A DNA stretch of 5,376 nucleotides. Origin: Hymenobacter sp. GTDB lineage: Bacteria; Bacteroidota; Bacteroidia; Cytophagales; Hymenobacteraceae. The DNA is taken from assembly GCA_025362615.1 (NCBI GenBank), contig JANYFQ010000117.1, positions 1 to 5,376 on the forward strand, written 5' to 3'. Under the pieces are notes generated by a model. The model was given only the letters and a program-made list of their open reading frames with translations, ran no database searches and was not told the DNA's origin. Shown in pieces: positions 5,358 to 5,376 of the stretch (its first letter is position 1; each line of letters opens with the position of its first letter). The position numbers were made by a program, and so were the translations under genes.

Positions 5358-5376
5358 CGCAGTGGCGCGGGCCTCC

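Overview
The window looks like chromosome from a GC-rich member of the Bacteroidota, most likely Hymenobacter or a close relative in the Cytophagales. Three things support this. The two clearest start regions lack a Shine-Dalgarno sequence but carry a TACCTTCG box, close to the Bacteroidota -7 consensus TAnnTTTG. The large YfhO-family protein has the sequence style of that phylum. The proteins are rich in Ala, Leu and Gly with GC-rich codons. The genus is inferred from overall appearance, not from a database match.

Layout from left to right: (1) the 3' part of an unrecognised plus-strand gene, cut by the window edge and ending at 466; (2) a short convergent gap; (3) a minus-strand PLP enzyme of the ACC deaminase/D-cysteine desulfhydrase family (523-1404); (4) a 195-bp intergenic region dominated by a long imperfect palindrome built from 8-bp tandem units, which runs into the first six codons of the PLP-enzyme gene; (5) a minus-strand YfhO-family polytopic membrane protein (1600-4137), with a 7-bp tandem repeat translated in a predicted cytoplasmic loop; (6) a 188-bp intergenic region with the yfhO promoter and a second palindrome built from 14-bp units; (7) a minus-strand oxyR (4326-5255) with both redox cysteines at positions 199 and 208; (8) the oxyR upstream region, with a near-leaderless promoter, a G-rich stretch and a small dyad.

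The three complete genes share a strand but do not look like a classic tight operon. oxyR and yfhO each have their own candidate promoter, and repeat hairpins fill both gaps. OxyR would sense peroxide, YfhO probably acts in cell-envelope glycosylation or polysaccharide work, and the PLP enzyme would break down D-cysteine or a related small amino acid. Nothing in the sequence ties them into one pathway.

The most unusual content is the repeat structure. Three different short-period tandem repeats (8, 14 and 7 bp) occur within about 3 kb. Two are folded into long stem-loops exactly between co-directional genes, and one sits inside a coding region. The 8-bp array lies between an upstream ATG and the PLP-enzyme start, which is a TTG. 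One extra unit, the same unit by which the two palindrome arms already differ, would bring that ATG into frame, so copy-number-dependent start switching is a concrete, testable possibility. I did not see a clear, previously undescribed multi-gene system.
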